Position numbers and translations under genes: made by a program. The notes below the pieces were generated by a model. That model saw only the letters and a program-made list of their open reading frames with translations, made no database searches and had not been told where the DNA came from. From the NCBI RefSeq assembly GCF_002013915.1, contig NZ_MBTF01000023.1, forward strand, positions 310,001-374,000: DNA of 64,000 nucleotides, given 5' to 3'. The stretch is from Mucilaginibacter pedocola. Lineage in GTDB: Bacteria; Bacteroidota; Bacteroidia; Sphingobacteriales; Sphingobacteriaceae. Positions within the stretch are counted from its first letter, which is position 1. Every line of letters begins with the position of its first letter. This document shows, in pieces, positions 49,986 through 58,262 of the stretch.

Positions 49986-50906
49986 ATGAAAAAAGTGCTC
50001 ACTCCTTTATTCAACGGGTATTTGGTATCAAACCTGGTTGGCTTACTTATTATAGGCCTCACTAAATACCTTACCGCGAAAACCTATGATTTTTTAGGCG
50101 GAACGTATACGCTCGCTGAGTTTTTGATAGTGCCTTTTTTGATGGGCATTATTGCTGTATGGTTTTGGAGGCACGAGCCTTTGCCGGGTAGCAGGTTAGT
50201 AAGCCGGGCATGGTATAACTCATTTATAGCCATTGCGCTTAGTTTTGGTTTTTTGCGCGAAGGGGTTATCTGCCTGGTGATATTGTCGCCATTGTTATGG
50301 TCGTTTATGCTGGCAGGTTGTTACGCGGGCCGCTATATGTTCAAAAGGGATAACCAAACATTGAACGTGAGTGTAGTAGCGCTACTGGCCATATTCTTCT
50401 TCGTAGATGTGATGTCGGAACATCATTACGAAAATATGGTGGCCGACGAAATGGTGGTCAATGCCCCGGTAAGCACCGTTTGGAAGAACGTGGTGGCCTA
50501 TAAACGCAACACCTCGCCCGATAAATACTGGCTTTTCAAAATTGGGATGCCCAGCCCGGTGGAATCTACCGCCGAAGGTTATTATTTAGGTGCCAAGCGC
50601 AAGTGTATTTTTAGTAATGGTTACGTGTTCGATGAAAAGATAACCACCTATGAAGAAAATAAAAACCTCATTTTCGATATCACCAACCAACCGCGCGACC
50701 CGGAGATAATGGGGCACATCGATATCCTGCGCGGGCAATTCCTTTTGAAGGATAACGGTAACGGCACCACAACCGTAACCGGCAACAGCTGGTACCGCCT
50801 TTACGTTTTCCCGGCCTGGTATTACGGTATTTGGGCCAAAAGCATTACCCGTAATGTACATATCCGCGTAATGGAACATATTAAAGAGATAAGCGAGGCG
50901 CGGTAA
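49986..50906 (+). CDS. Membrane protein with C-terminal SRPBCC (polyketide cyclase-like) domain
   Basis: The 306-residue protein has an N-terminal membrane region (about 1-140) with four to five hydrophobic helices (LVGLLIIGLTKYL, FLIVPFLMGIIAVWFW, FIAIALSFGFLREGVICLVI, VVALLAIFFFVDVM). The C-terminal half (about 150-300) has an SRPBCC pattern: ADEMVVNAPVSTVWKNVVAY, KRKCIFSNGYVFDEKITTYE and ILRGQFLLKDNGNGTTTVTG. It is probably controlled by the adjacent regulator. The next gene begins directly after its stop codon. The ligand is not known. Confidence 0.75.
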   Translation: MKKVLTPLFNGYLVSNLVGLLIIGLTKYLTAKTYDFLGGTYTLAEFLIVPFLMGIIAVWFWRHEPLPGSRLVSRAWYNSFIAIALSFGFLREGVICLVILSPLLWSFMLAGCYAGRYMFKRDNQTLNVSVVALLAIFFFVDVMSEHHYENMVADEMVVNAPVSTVWKNVVAYKRNTSPDKYWLFKIGMPSPVESTAEGYYLGAKRKCIFSNGYVFDEKITTYEENKNLIFDITNQPRDPEIMGHIDILRGQFLLKDNGNGTTTVTGNSWYRLYVFPAWYYGIWAKSITRNVHIRVMEHIKEISEAR

Positions 50907-51326
50907 ATGTTCTTGTTCGTTATTAAATATCTCGGCTTCCTAAAATTCATTCCCGGGCTGGGGGTGGTGTTTGATGCATGGTTAAAAATATGGGAGGTGA
51001 TTAATGGCAGAAAAACGCTTGACTATATCGATAATATTGAAGCCGAAGTTGAGAAATGGACAGGAATTACTACAAGCATTCATAAATATGGTGGGCTTCA
51101 ATTTAACCTCGGCCGGCGTGAATTAGGGCACATTCATAGCAACGGACTTTTAGATATGTTGCTGAGCCGGAAAATAAAACAACAGTTGATGGAAGAGGAC
51201 GGACGGGTGCAACATCATCATAGCTTTAAAAACTCGGGCTGGATAAGTTTTTATATTAAAGATGAGGCGGATATGGATTTTGCTATCAGCTTATTGCGGA
51301 TGGCCTACGAGCATCACAAAAAATAA
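50907..51326 (+). CDS. DUF5519 (luciferase-domain-like) protein
   Basis: The 139-residue protein begins directly after the previous stop codon. Its core ITTSIHKYGGLQFNLGRREL, GHIHSNGLLDMLLSRKIKQQ and the HH-rich GRVQHHHSFKNSGWISFYIK fit the DUF5519 family, sometimes named 'luciferase' because the domain also occurs in dinoflagellate luciferase; no luminescence is implied. A hydrophobic N-terminus (FLFVIKYLGFLKFIPGLGVV) suggests membrane association. It forms a two-gene unit with the SRPBCC membrane protein. Confidence 0.75.
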   Translation: MFLFVIKYLGFLKFIPGLGVVFDAWLKIWEVINGRKTLDYIDNIEAEVEKWTGITTSIHKYGGLQFNLGRRELGHIHSNGLLDMLLSRKIKQQLMEEDGRVQHHHSFKNSGWISFYIKDEADMDFAISLLRMAYEHHKK

Positions 51327-51394
51327 TTTGCAACATTTTATGTAAACATAACGTTAATTGTATGTAAATTTAAAGCACCAATTATAAACTTAAA

Positions 51395-52606
51395 TTGTTT
51401 CGTGTTGTAAGGATAGGTGTGGCCTGCTTGTTTGGGCTTGTTTTTGCGTTCACCAGTGCCAGGGCCGATGAGCAAAGGATATGCTTTGAGTTTTACAACG
51501 GAACTTTCAACAGCAAAATAGATAAGGCACTCATCCTTAGTGTGCCGCTAAAACTATCGCAAACCACCGTTAAAGATTTTTACAGGCAAATGAATGCGGG
51601 CAATTATGCGCCTGTAGTTGATTCGCTTACGGCCTACAAAGACCGCTACCAGCTTAATGATTGGCTCTATTACCAACTCATCCGTAAGACCGCGCAGCAG
51701 ATAAGCCCCAAAGCAGATAACTACGGTCGCTATACTTTATACAAATGGTTTTTGCTGGCCAAAAGCGGTTACGATGCCCGGCTGGCCATTACCGGCGATG
51801 ATAAGGTAATATTTTATGTGCTGAACGATGAGGACATTACGGATATCCCGTCTTTTAATGTGGAAGGGCAGAAGTACATGTGCCTCAATTACCACGATTA
51901 TGCCAGGGCAAACCTCAACCAAAACCCGCCCATACCGGTAAACATCAACATAGCCGAAGCTACAAAGGCATTCTCTTACAAAGTGACCCGCATGCCCAAT
52001 TTTAAGGCATCCGATTACCAGGAGAAGGAACTACAGTTCACCTATCATCATAAAGCCTATTACTTCAACATCAAATTAAACCCCGAGGTAGAAACCATTT
52101 TTATGAACTATCCCGGCGTTGATTTTGAAAGTTATTTCAACATCCCGTTGAGTAAAGAAACATACAGCTCGCTGATACCTTTGCTGAAGCAGAACATGAA
52201 AGGCATGAGCCAAAAGAAAGGGGTTGATTACCTGATGCACTTTACCCGTTATGCCTTTTTGTACGAGAACGATGAAGAAAACTACGGCAAAGAAAAACGC
52301 CTTTCGCCCGAAGAAACCCTCTTTGCCAAATACAGCGATTGCGACGACCGCGCGGCTTTGTTCTTTTACCTGGTAAAGGAAATTTACAACCTGCCTATGA
52401 TAGCACTGCTGTACCCAACCCATATTACCATGGCAGTACAATTCAGCAAACCGGCAGGCGGCAAACCCATTATGTACAAAGGGCAGCCCTACACCGTTTG
52501 CGAACCCACCCCGCAACGCGAAGACCTGCGCATCGGCGAGCTATCGTCGAAACTGAAGAATGTGCCTTATGAGGTGGTTTATCAATATGTACCTGAGGGG
52601 AGGTAA
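51395..52606 (+). CDS. Exported transglutaminase-like protein
   Basis: The 403-residue protein seems to start at TTG 51395; a signal peptide follows (IGVACLFGLVFAFTSARADE). The C-terminal part has a transglutaminase-like core: Cys in KYSDCDDRAALFFYLVKEIY, His in YPTHITMAVQF, and a CEPT element where many members have an Asp. The N-terminal 280 residues are unassigned. Such proteins in Bacteroidetes are often large and of unknown substrate. The start codon choice is uncertain since no ATG or good promoter box precedes the signal peptide. Confidence 0.72.
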   Translation: MFRVVRIGVACLFGLVFAFTSARADEQRICFEFYNGTFNSKIDKALILSVPLKLSQTTVKDFYRQMNAGNYAPVVDSLTAYKDRYQLNDWLYYQLIRKTAQQISPKADNYGRYTLYKWFLLAKSGYDARLAITGDDKVIFYVLNDEDITDIPSFNVEGQKYMCLNYHDYARANLNQNPPIPVNINIAEATKAFSYKVTRMPNFKASDYQEKELQFTYHHKAYYFNIKLNPEVETIFMNYPGVDFESYFNIPLSKETYSSLIPLLKQNMKGMSQKKGVDYLMHFTRYAFLYENDEENYGKEKRLSPEETLFAKYSDCDDRAALFFYLVKEIYNLPMIALLYPTHITMAVQFSKPAGGKPIMYKGQPYTVCEPTPQREDLRIGELSSKLKNVPYEVVYQYVPEGR

Positions 52607-52620
52607 TTAGCTGATTTGGC

Positions 52621-53046
52621 TCAATAGCCTAAGGCTTGCTTGAACTGATGTATGTCCATTATTGGAATACGTGGAAATTCAACATTTTTCACAACATTGA
52701 AATGGTGGTCCTGGGTGACGATATAGTCTGCGTTTGCTGCAAATGCACAGTCAACAAATTTATTATCATCTAAATCAGCGGTGATTAAATTTAAGTTATA
52801 ATAGACGTTTATAAGTAAAACGTTATGAAGTTCAGTAAGTGAGCGGCTGACATTCAACGCAACATCGTTATTCCAATGCTCACTGATTTTCTCCTCATAC
52901 TCCAATAAAATCTCCGGGCTAATAGCTATTTGAAATTCGTTATTTAACAAGGCTTGGTAAAGCCAATGATACTTTGAACGACTTGAAATAGAAACTAATA
53001 AAATGTTCGTGTCGAGAACAACGATCAGCTTATTAACTTTCTGCAT
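52621..53046 (-). CDS. PIN-domain toxin of a toxin-antitoxin system
   Basis: The 141-residue protein is of the COG1569-type PIN family. It has the conserved acidic residues in VLDTNILLVSI (first Asp), LEYEEKI (Glu), and TADLDDNKFVDCAFAANADY (Asp pair) with a final TQDHHF. PIN toxins are ribonucleases. The start overlaps the upstream antitoxin gene by 14 bp. This is a second, independent TA pair besides YefM-YoeB. Confidence 0.88.
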   Translation of the reverse strand: MQKVNKLIVVLDTNILLVSISSRSKYHWLYQALLNNEFQIAISPEILLEYEEKISEHWNNDVALNVSRSLTELHNVLLINVYYNLNLITADLDDNKFVDCAFAANADYIVTQDHHFNVVKNVEFPRIPIMDIHQFKQALGY

Positions 53047-53242
53047 TTAACAACTTATCCATGTCGTCATCGGTTAACCCTTTTTTATCCCATATGGCGT
53101 CAGCGGTTACTATGGCGCGTTCCGCAAAAAAGCGAGCCAGTAGGTTCTTCAAATCATAAAGATCACTGTCAGACAAATTGGTACCATAGAGCTTCATCAA
53201 CTCTATCTGTATGTTGCTTAAAGGATAATTTAATGTAGTCAT
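53033..53242 (-). CDS. Antitoxin partner of the PIN toxin
   Basis: The 69-residue protein precedes and overlaps the PIN gene. Sequence: YPLSNIQIELMKLYGTNLSD, then LKNLLARFFAERAIVTADAI and an acidic end GLTDDDMDKLLNAES that probably embraces the toxin. A -7 box TAAATTTG on the minus strand (53272-53265) lies 22 nt upstream of the ATG. Identification rests mainly on position and size. Confidence 0.8.
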   Translation of the reverse strand: MTTLNYPLSNIQIELMKLYGTNLSDSDLYDLKNLLARFFAERAIVTADAIWDKKGLTDDDMDKLLNAES

Positions 53243-53309
53243 CGTTTTGATTCCCTGTCTTAAACAAATTTACAATTTATTTATCAATACAAAAGTGATG
53301 CACGCCTCC

Positions 53310-54194
53310 TTACTCATCCAAAAACTCTTCCACAAGCGCCGCGGCCAACTCCGGCACCTTGCTGCCTTTTTTGCCCGCTACCAATTCACCCAAGTATTCG
53401 CCGTGCCCGCCGGGGAAAACGGCCAATTTGGAGCCTTTTATCAATTGGGTAATTTCTACGGCGTGGGCTGTCGGGGCTACGTCGGCATCTCCGGTCATAA
53501 TAAGGGCGGGGACTTTTATTTGCGCTATTTCGCTATCGGCCCAGCCGGTAAAATGCTGCATACGGTGGAGCGATTTATCGTGCATGGCCTGTAGCGCTTT
53601 CGGGTCGGGGTTAATGGAGCGGAATTCGTCCTTGTATTGCTGCGGCATATCTTTAAAACTTGCCTTGCTCATAAAATCCCAAAACCAGGGCTGCGCACCT
53701 TCCTTTTTGGTGAACGATGATGCAACCACAATTTTACGTGTAAGCTGCGGATAGCTCATGGCTATCTGTAAGGTAGTTTGCCCGCCGTTACTGAAGCCCA
53801 TAAAATCGGCTTTTTGAATATTTAACTGTTTAAGCAATTCGGCAACATCGTCGGCATCCTGTTTGAACGAGTAGGGGGCATCGCGGTCGCTGGTGTGGCC
53901 GTTACCCTGTAGGTCTACCGCTATTACCTTGCGATGCTGTGCAAACAGGGGCAGCGTGCGGCCAAAACTGGTGCGTATGGTGGAGCCTCCGCCGTGTATC
54001 AATACCAGTGGCATACCATCGCCATACATTTCGTAGTACATTTTTATACCGTTCACATTTTTGTACCCGGTGTTGCTGTCGGTTTTCATATTGGTATTGT
54101 TTTGCATGGTTTTTTTATGAGCCGAGTGGGCGCAGGCAGCCGCGAGGACCGCCATACAAACAAGGCAAAGCGCCTGCCATATTTTTTTATTCAT
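53310..54194 (-). CDS. Alpha/beta hydrolase lipoprotein
   Basis: The 294-residue protein starts at ATG 54194, 10 bp after the SRPBCC gene (a TTG at 54212 is less likely). The signal and lipobox are MAVLAAACAHS. Alpha/beta hydrolase features: LVLIHGGGSTIRTSFGRTLP (oxyanion region), the nucleophile elbow GFSNGGQ (Ser in FMGFSNGGQTTLQIA), GDADVAPTAHAVEI with Asp, and the C-terminal His in FPGGHGEYLG. Substrate unknown. It is the third gene of the ArsR-led operon. Confidence 0.87.
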   Translation of the reverse strand: MNKKIWQALCLVCMAVLAAACAHSAHKKTMQNNTNMKTDSNTGYKNVNGIKMYYEMYGDGMPLVLIHGGGSTIRTSFGRTLPLFAQHRKVIAVDLQGNGHTSDRDAPYSFKQDADDVAELLKQLNIQKADFMGFSNGGQTTLQIAMSYPQLTRKIVVASSFTKKEGAQPWFWDFMSKASFKDMPQQYKDEFRSINPDPKALQAMHDKSLHRMQHFTGWADSEIAQIKVPALIMTGDADVAPTAHAVEITQLIKGSKLAVFPGGHGEYLGELVAGKKGSKVPELAAALVEEFLDE

Positions 54195-54204
54195 ATCAAT
54201 AATG

Positions 54205-54687
54205 TTATGCAATTATCTTATCCAAATTACCGAACATTTGCAGCCAGCTTTGGTAAGCGCCGGTTTGCCTGGCCAATTCTTCGGCTACGGTTTGGTGCAG
54301 GGTAAAGCTGCATTGGTTACCTATAGCTTTAAACGTAACGGTGGTGATGATAGTGCCCGGCCATTTTTCGTCTTTGCCGCTATCTTCCAATCGGTTACCC
54401 TTAGGATCCGTAATGTAAATAGAGAACATCAATTTCTCCGGCTCCGCAACCTCCAAATACTCGCCCTTGCACCAGCAATCGCCATAAACGGGGTTGTGTA
54501 TGCAAGTTTGGAAGGTGCCGCCCGGGCGTACGTCCATGTGCAATATATCAATAGTGCAGCCATCTGGCGCGTACCATTGTTTCAGTTGTTCGGGATTAGT
54601 CCATGCTTTAAATACTACCTCGCGCGGCGCATCGCACAGGTGGCTTATCCAAACCTCTTTTGTAGCAGTTGCTTTATTTTGTTCCAT
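54205..54687 (-). CDS. SRPBCC (AHSA1-like) domain protein
   Basis: The 160-residue protein belongs to the START/AHSA1-like group: WISHLCDAPREVVFKAWTNP, EQLKQWYAPDGCTIDILHMD, VRPGGTFQTCIHNP and the C-terminal TLHQTVAEELARQTGAYQSW. It overlaps the ArsR-type gene by 14 bp. ArsR-SRPBCC gene pairs are common in bacteria, and the regulator usually controls its partner. The bound ligand is not known. Confidence 0.9.
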   Translation of the reverse strand: MEQNKATATKEVWISHLCDAPREVVFKAWTNPEQLKQWYAPDGCTIDILHMDVRPGGTFQTCIHNPVYGDCWCKGEYLEVAEPEKLMFSIYITDPKGNRLEDSGKDEKWPGTIITTVTFKAIGNQCSFTLHQTVAEELARQTGAYQSWLQMFGNLDKIIA

Positions 54688-55015
54688 CGTCTGTGGGTTT
54701 TGCTTGTATCTGTACTAAAAATTTATCCAAAGCATTAAAACGGCCGGCCCATAGTTTTTTCGATTCTTCTACCCAATCGGCCACTTCGTTCAGTTGTTCC
54801 AGCCGCGCTTCACAAAAACGTTCGCGGCCTTGTTGGCGAATGGTCACCAAGCCGCACTCGGTTAAAATTTTAATATGGTTTGATACCGCCTGCCTGCTGA
54901 TATCAAAAGCATCGGCCACGGCATTTAAATTCATGCTTTCGGCAGCAATGCGGCTGATGATTTGGCGGCGGGTAGGGTCGGCTATGGCCTGGAAAACGTC
55001 TCTGCGAACTATCAT
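54674..55015 (-). CDS. ArsR-family winged-helix regulator
   Basis: The 113-residue repressor-type protein has an HTH (AIADPTRRQIISRIAAESMN, AVADAFDISRQAVSNHIKIL, TECGLVTIRQQGRERFCEAR). No metal-binding Cys pair is seen in the recognition helix, so it is the non-metal type that accompanies SRPBCC proteins. The ATG is 4 nt after a -7 box on the minus strand. A perfect palindrome overlaps the -33 region and is the probable operator. Confidence 0.93.
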   Translation of the reverse strand: MIVRRDVFQAIADPTRRQIISRIAAESMNLNAVADAFDISRQAVSNHIKILTECGLVTIRQQGRERFCEARLEQLNEVADWVEESKKLWAGRFNALDKFLVQIQAKPTDDGTK

Positions 55016-55019
55016 TATG

Positions 55020-55060
55020 CAAACATATGATTGCAGAATTAAATACGCAAGTATTTAATT
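55020..55060 (-). promoter_or_regulatory. Promoter and palindromic operator of the ArsR/SRPBCC/hydrolase operon
   Basis: Minus strand: TATGTTTG (55027-55020) 4 nt before the ATG, with TTG (55050-55048) 20 nt further upstream. The palindrome AATTAAATAC/GTATTTAATT (55037-55046 and 55051-55060, GCAA spacer) covers the TTG element. Confidence 0.7.
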
Positions 55061-55178
55061 GCATATTTTTATTTTTTTAATACATCGTAATAGCGCTGGT
55101 TCAAAAAATACCCTGAAGCGGGTATATGGCAGTCGGGATGCCTTTGCTAAATTGGCAAATGATATATACCCTTCCTAT

Positions 55179-57044
55179 ATGAAAAACGTAGCCTTCTTTT
55201 TAGCCGCCTTGTTTATTTCCGCAAGCCTGTTAGCACAAAACAAAGGCAAAGCCGAATTTGACAAAGGGCTGGCCGCCTACACTAAGCAGGATTATGCCGC
55301 AGCCCAGGAACCCTTCAAGCAGGCGGCCGCTAAGGGCGATAGCGCTGCAATGGGATACCTGGGCTTTATGTACGAGTATGGGCAGGGTGTGGCTAAAGAT
55401 TACCAAACGGCTGTTAGTTGGTATCAAAAAAGTTCGGCAAAGGAAGAACGAAGAGCGCAATTTCAATTAGCAGGGCTTTATGCTAAAGGGTTGGGTGTTG
55501 ATATTGATACCGTTAAGGCGCTTGAACTTTATAAACGTGCAGCCAATAATGGTGCCCAGGGGGCAATGATGATTGTTGGTAACGCTTACGAAACGGGTTT
55601 GGGTGCACCGCAGAACTACGCAGAAGCAAGGTTATGGTACAATAAAATTGGTGCCGAATATGCCGAAAGGGCAGATAAACGCATAGGGTTTATGCAGGCT
55701 GCAAAAGCCTCGGGCAAGCCTTTAAAGTTTAGTTCGGTACATAATTTTAAGGCGGCCTTTCTGCCGGGCTATAACCAGGTGGTGTTGCACGCAGCGCAGT
55801 CATACGAGGCTTATGCAAACAGAGTGTATTATACAGATGTAGATTATCGTATCATCGACCTTAAAACAATGGCGTATCGTTCCATTATCAAAAAACCATA
55901 TAGCTGGATAACCGATTATAATGCCATTACCCGCAGCAAAATAGCGTTTAGCGATATGGTTTATCGCGCAGCCTTTGAAGTGGGGGCGGCCCCAGATTCG
56001 TTACGGGCGCGGCAATATGCTTTGGTAAAGCCTTACTTAATGCTCAACAATAGTAAGTACATGAAACCAGAGTGGGATTTTCTGTCGAGGTTGAACGATG
56101 GCAGCCTGATATACGCTGTTGTGAATAAAAAATGGAGTTCGCGCAAGGCGGATATTATATTGTACCGGCAGCAAAATGCGATGAGCGATGTGCTGGAAAA
56201 ATATTTTGTTATACCCGGTATCGAATATCCGGAATTGAACCTCATCATCAGTGAGAACGGTAAGCGTTTAGTTTATCGCGATGATATCCACACCAGCAAA
56301 TGCCCGGTTTATGATATCCCGTCGGGAAAGAAGGTTGGCACTGTAGACCTGCGTTCTGATTGGGTGTATATGTACAATGGTATTGTGAAATTTACCCCGG
56401 GCGGCGATTCGTTGGTTACCGTTAGCCACAGGGATCTGATGAGTATTGCGGTGGTTGATATCAAAACGGGCAAAGCCACAGTTGATATAAAGGTACCCAC
56501 CAACGAGCTTGATGAGAACAGCGAAGAATACGGCTTTGAGGAGCACGAGAAGTACGCCAACATTTTGCGCGATAAGGCACCTTATATAATGGATATTACC
56601 GCCGATGGCAAGCAGGTGCTGGTAGCTACTACCAACAAATTGGCCATTATAAATATGGATGGAAGCCCTGCTAAATTCATCACATCGCCGGGCCTTTCGC
56701 TTTACGATGCCATTGTGCAACGTGTGTATGAAGATAGGGCGCATAAAAAATTGTCGGCCGACCGTACAGCTATGTTCTCCAAGATCGATGCAGAGGTAGA
56801 GCGCCGGTACTCGCGCGAATATGCCGAACGTAACGCCGCAGGCGCTGCCCGTCGTGAAGCAAATGAAGCAGCTATTGCCGAGTACCGGCGCACACATCCT
56901 TACGGCAACACCACCGATAGCAAGCCGGCGGGTAGCTCTAATGCATCTGCACAGACAGAAGCCGAGCGCCACCGCAAAGCCATGGATCAAATATACCGCG
57001 ACACCGAAAAAATGAACAAACGCTTTGCGCAATGGAAGGATTAA
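55179..57044 (+). CDS. Sel1-repeat protein, exported
   Basis: The 621-residue protein starts at ATG 55179 (40 codons into the longest frame). The signal peptide ends near SLLAQN. Sel1-like repeats cover about 25-170: GLAAYTKQDYAAAQEPFKQA, AMGYLGFMYEYGQGVAKDYQ, AQFQLAGLYAKGLGVDIDTV, and AMMIVGNAYETGLGAPQNYA. The middle part (about 195-500) has WD- or propeller-like strands (YRIIDLKTMAYRSI, GIVKFTPGGDSLVTVSH, PYIMDITADGKQVLVAT). The C-terminus is helical and charged (NAAGAARREANEAAIAEYRR). Sel1 proteins act as scaffolds; the target here is unknown. It is divergent from the ArsR operon. Confidence 0.82.
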   Translation: MKNVAFFLAALFISASLLAQNKGKAEFDKGLAAYTKQDYAAAQEPFKQAAAKGDSAAMGYLGFMYEYGQGVAKDYQTAVSWYQKSSAKEERRAQFQLAGLYAKGLGVDIDTVKALELYKRAANNGAQGAMMIVGNAYETGLGAPQNYAEARLWYNKIGAEYAERADKRIGFMQAAKASGKPLKFSSVHNFKAAFLPGYNQVVLHAAQSYEAYANRVYYTDVDYRIIDLKTMAYRSIIKKPYSWITDYNAITRSKIAFSDMVYRAAFEVGAAPDSLRARQYALVKPYLMLNNSKYMKPEWDFLSRLNDGSLIYAVVNKKWSSRKADIILYRQQNAMSDVLEKYFVIPGIEYPELNLIISENGKRLVYRDDIHTSKCPVYDIPSGKKVGTVDLRSDWVYMYNGIVKFTPGGDSLVTVSHRDLMSIAVVDIKTGKATVDIKVPTNELDENSEEYGFEEHEKYANILRDKAPYIMDITADGKQVLVATTNKLAIINMDGSPAKFITSPGLSLYDAIVQRVYEDRAHKKLSADRTAMFSKIDAEVERRYSREYAERNAAGAARREANEAAIAEYRRTHPYGNTTDSKPAGSSNASAQTEAERHRKAMDQIYRDTEKMNKRFAQWKD

Positions 57045-57068
57045 CGCTATCAGGCAAATAAAAAAAGC

Positions 57069-57100
57069 AAACCCCGCTAAGCATACGCTTAACGGGGTTT
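57069..57100. terminator. Bidirectional terminator between the Sel1 gene and the 57145 gene
   Basis: Stem AAACCCCGCTAAGC/GCTTAACGGGGTTT, one mismatch, 4-nt loop, with an A/T run on the side used by the minus-strand gene. Confidence 0.85.
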
Positions 57101-57144
57101 TAAATGGCTACCCCATACCCGGGGAGCAGCCGGCGGTTTTTTAT

Positions 57145-57597
57145 TTATTGCGATATGCCCCCTTTAACCACAATGCCGCCAATTGGCTGTCCCGGGCTTG
57201 TAACTGCGGCATCAGGTGTTCTTTTGATGCCTTTTTCGCTGATGCTTTTATCTGATCTGATGATGGATATGTTTTGGTTTGTTGCGCTCTCCTCGTTACG
57301 GCGGCCGCCGGTGTAGGTGCGGTGCTCGTCGGCTGCGGTAACTGCTGGCGTAGCCGGGTTACCGGGCGCAGCATTAAGCGAAGCACCGCTGGCCAATGCA
57401 GAAGCGCCGCTTTGTAAGCCCTGCGCTACCTTTTCGCCAAAGTTGCTGCCTTGTGTTTGTTTGGCGGTAGTAACATTCATGGAGATGCGGTTGGGCATGC
57501 TGTTATTTATATTATTGATGCCTCTTTCGGCAGGTGCCTGGGCAAATGTTGCTGCTGTGATGATAACTAATGCGAGGGTGATGATGTGCTTTTTCAT
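57145..57597 (-). CDS. Exported Ala/Gly/Ser-rich hypothetical protein
   Basis: The 150-residue protein has a signal peptide (MKKHIITLALVIITAATFAQ). The mature part is low in hydrophobic residues and rich in Asn, Ser, Gly and Thr (NNINNSMPNRISMNV, LQSGASALASGASLNA), with a charged C-terminus (RSDKSISEKGIKRTPDA). It is probably disordered in part. I recognise no domain. It stands alone, convergent to the Sel1 gene, and has its own terminator. Confidence 0.6.
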   Translation of the reverse strand: MKKHIITLALVIITAATFAQAPAERGINNINNSMPNRISMNVTTAKQTQGSNFGEKVAQGLQSGASALASGASLNAAPGNPATPAVTAADEHRTYTGGRRNEESATNQNISIIRSDKSISEKGIKRTPDAAVTSPGQPIGGIVVKGGISQ

Positions 57598-57779
57598 GAC
57601 GTTTATGTTTTGGTTTTTATACCTCTATATAAAGCCCGCTGAATATTTGTTACCCCCTGTTTTCAATATTTTTTATTTTTAATGCAAAATGGTGCATTTA
57701 GGCACCTCAATATGTCGCATTTGTACCTTGGCGATGTGGTTTTATGCAGGTAATTTTATACCAACAAAAATTAAAACTC

Positions 57780-58166
57780 ATGACTCAAACGCAATCACCA
57801 TCAAAAGCAGCCAAAATTACCGGCTGGGTTTTCACCGGCTTAATGATCGCCTTTTACCTTTTCGATGCCGGCGGCAAGATCGCTATGGAACAGCACCACG
57901 TAGCCGGCAGCACAGCATTGGGTTGGCCGGCCGATAAAATACAAACCATTGGTTATATATTACTGGTTTGCACCATTCTGTATGCCATCCCCCGTACAAC
58001 GGTGCTTGGCGCAGTTTTAATTACCGGTTATTTGGGCGGTGCCGTAGCGGTGATGATGCGCACTCCGGGTCAGCAGTTCTACTTCCCTTTCATATTTGGA
58101 GCGTTAACCTGGGCCGGCGTTTATTTCCGTAATACTAAATTGCAGGCATTAGTGAAAGGTTTATAA
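57780..58166 (+). CDS. DoxX-like membrane protein
   Basis: The 128-residue protein starts at ATG 57780 (a start 12 codons upstream has no merit). Four membrane helices are present: ITGWVFTGLMIAFYLFDAGG, ADKIQTIGYILLVCTILYAI, VLGAVLITGYLGGAVAVMMR and FPFIFGALTWAGVYF. The pattern fits the DoxX-like family, which lacks a defined role; some members influence redox or oxidative stress responses. A terminator follows. A second DoxX-type gene is at 62802. Confidence 0.85.
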   Translation: MTQTQSPSKAAKITGWVFTGLMIAFYLFDAGGKIAMEQHHVAGSTALGWPADKIQTIGYILLVCTILYAIPRTTVLGAVLITGYLGGAVAVMMRTPGQQFYFPFIFGALTWAGVYFRNTKLQALVKGL

Positions 58167-58195
58167 GATACTCTTAGCTCACAGCTAAAAAATAC

Positions 58196-58229
58196 AAAGC
58201 CGCGAATGATGAGTTCGCGGCTTTTTTGT
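58196..58229. terminator. Bidirectional terminator after the DoxX-like gene
   Basis: Perfect 11-bp stem AAAGCCGCGAA/TTCGCGGCTTT with a 7-nt loop and a T run; between convergent genes. Confidence 0.93.
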
Positions 58230-58262
58230 GATAGAAAATTTGGGTTGGTAAGTTCGTATGTG

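Noticed and set aside
50907..51326. Luminescence (luciferase) gene
   Set aside because: The family name comes from a shared domain; there are no lux genes and the catalytic context is absent.
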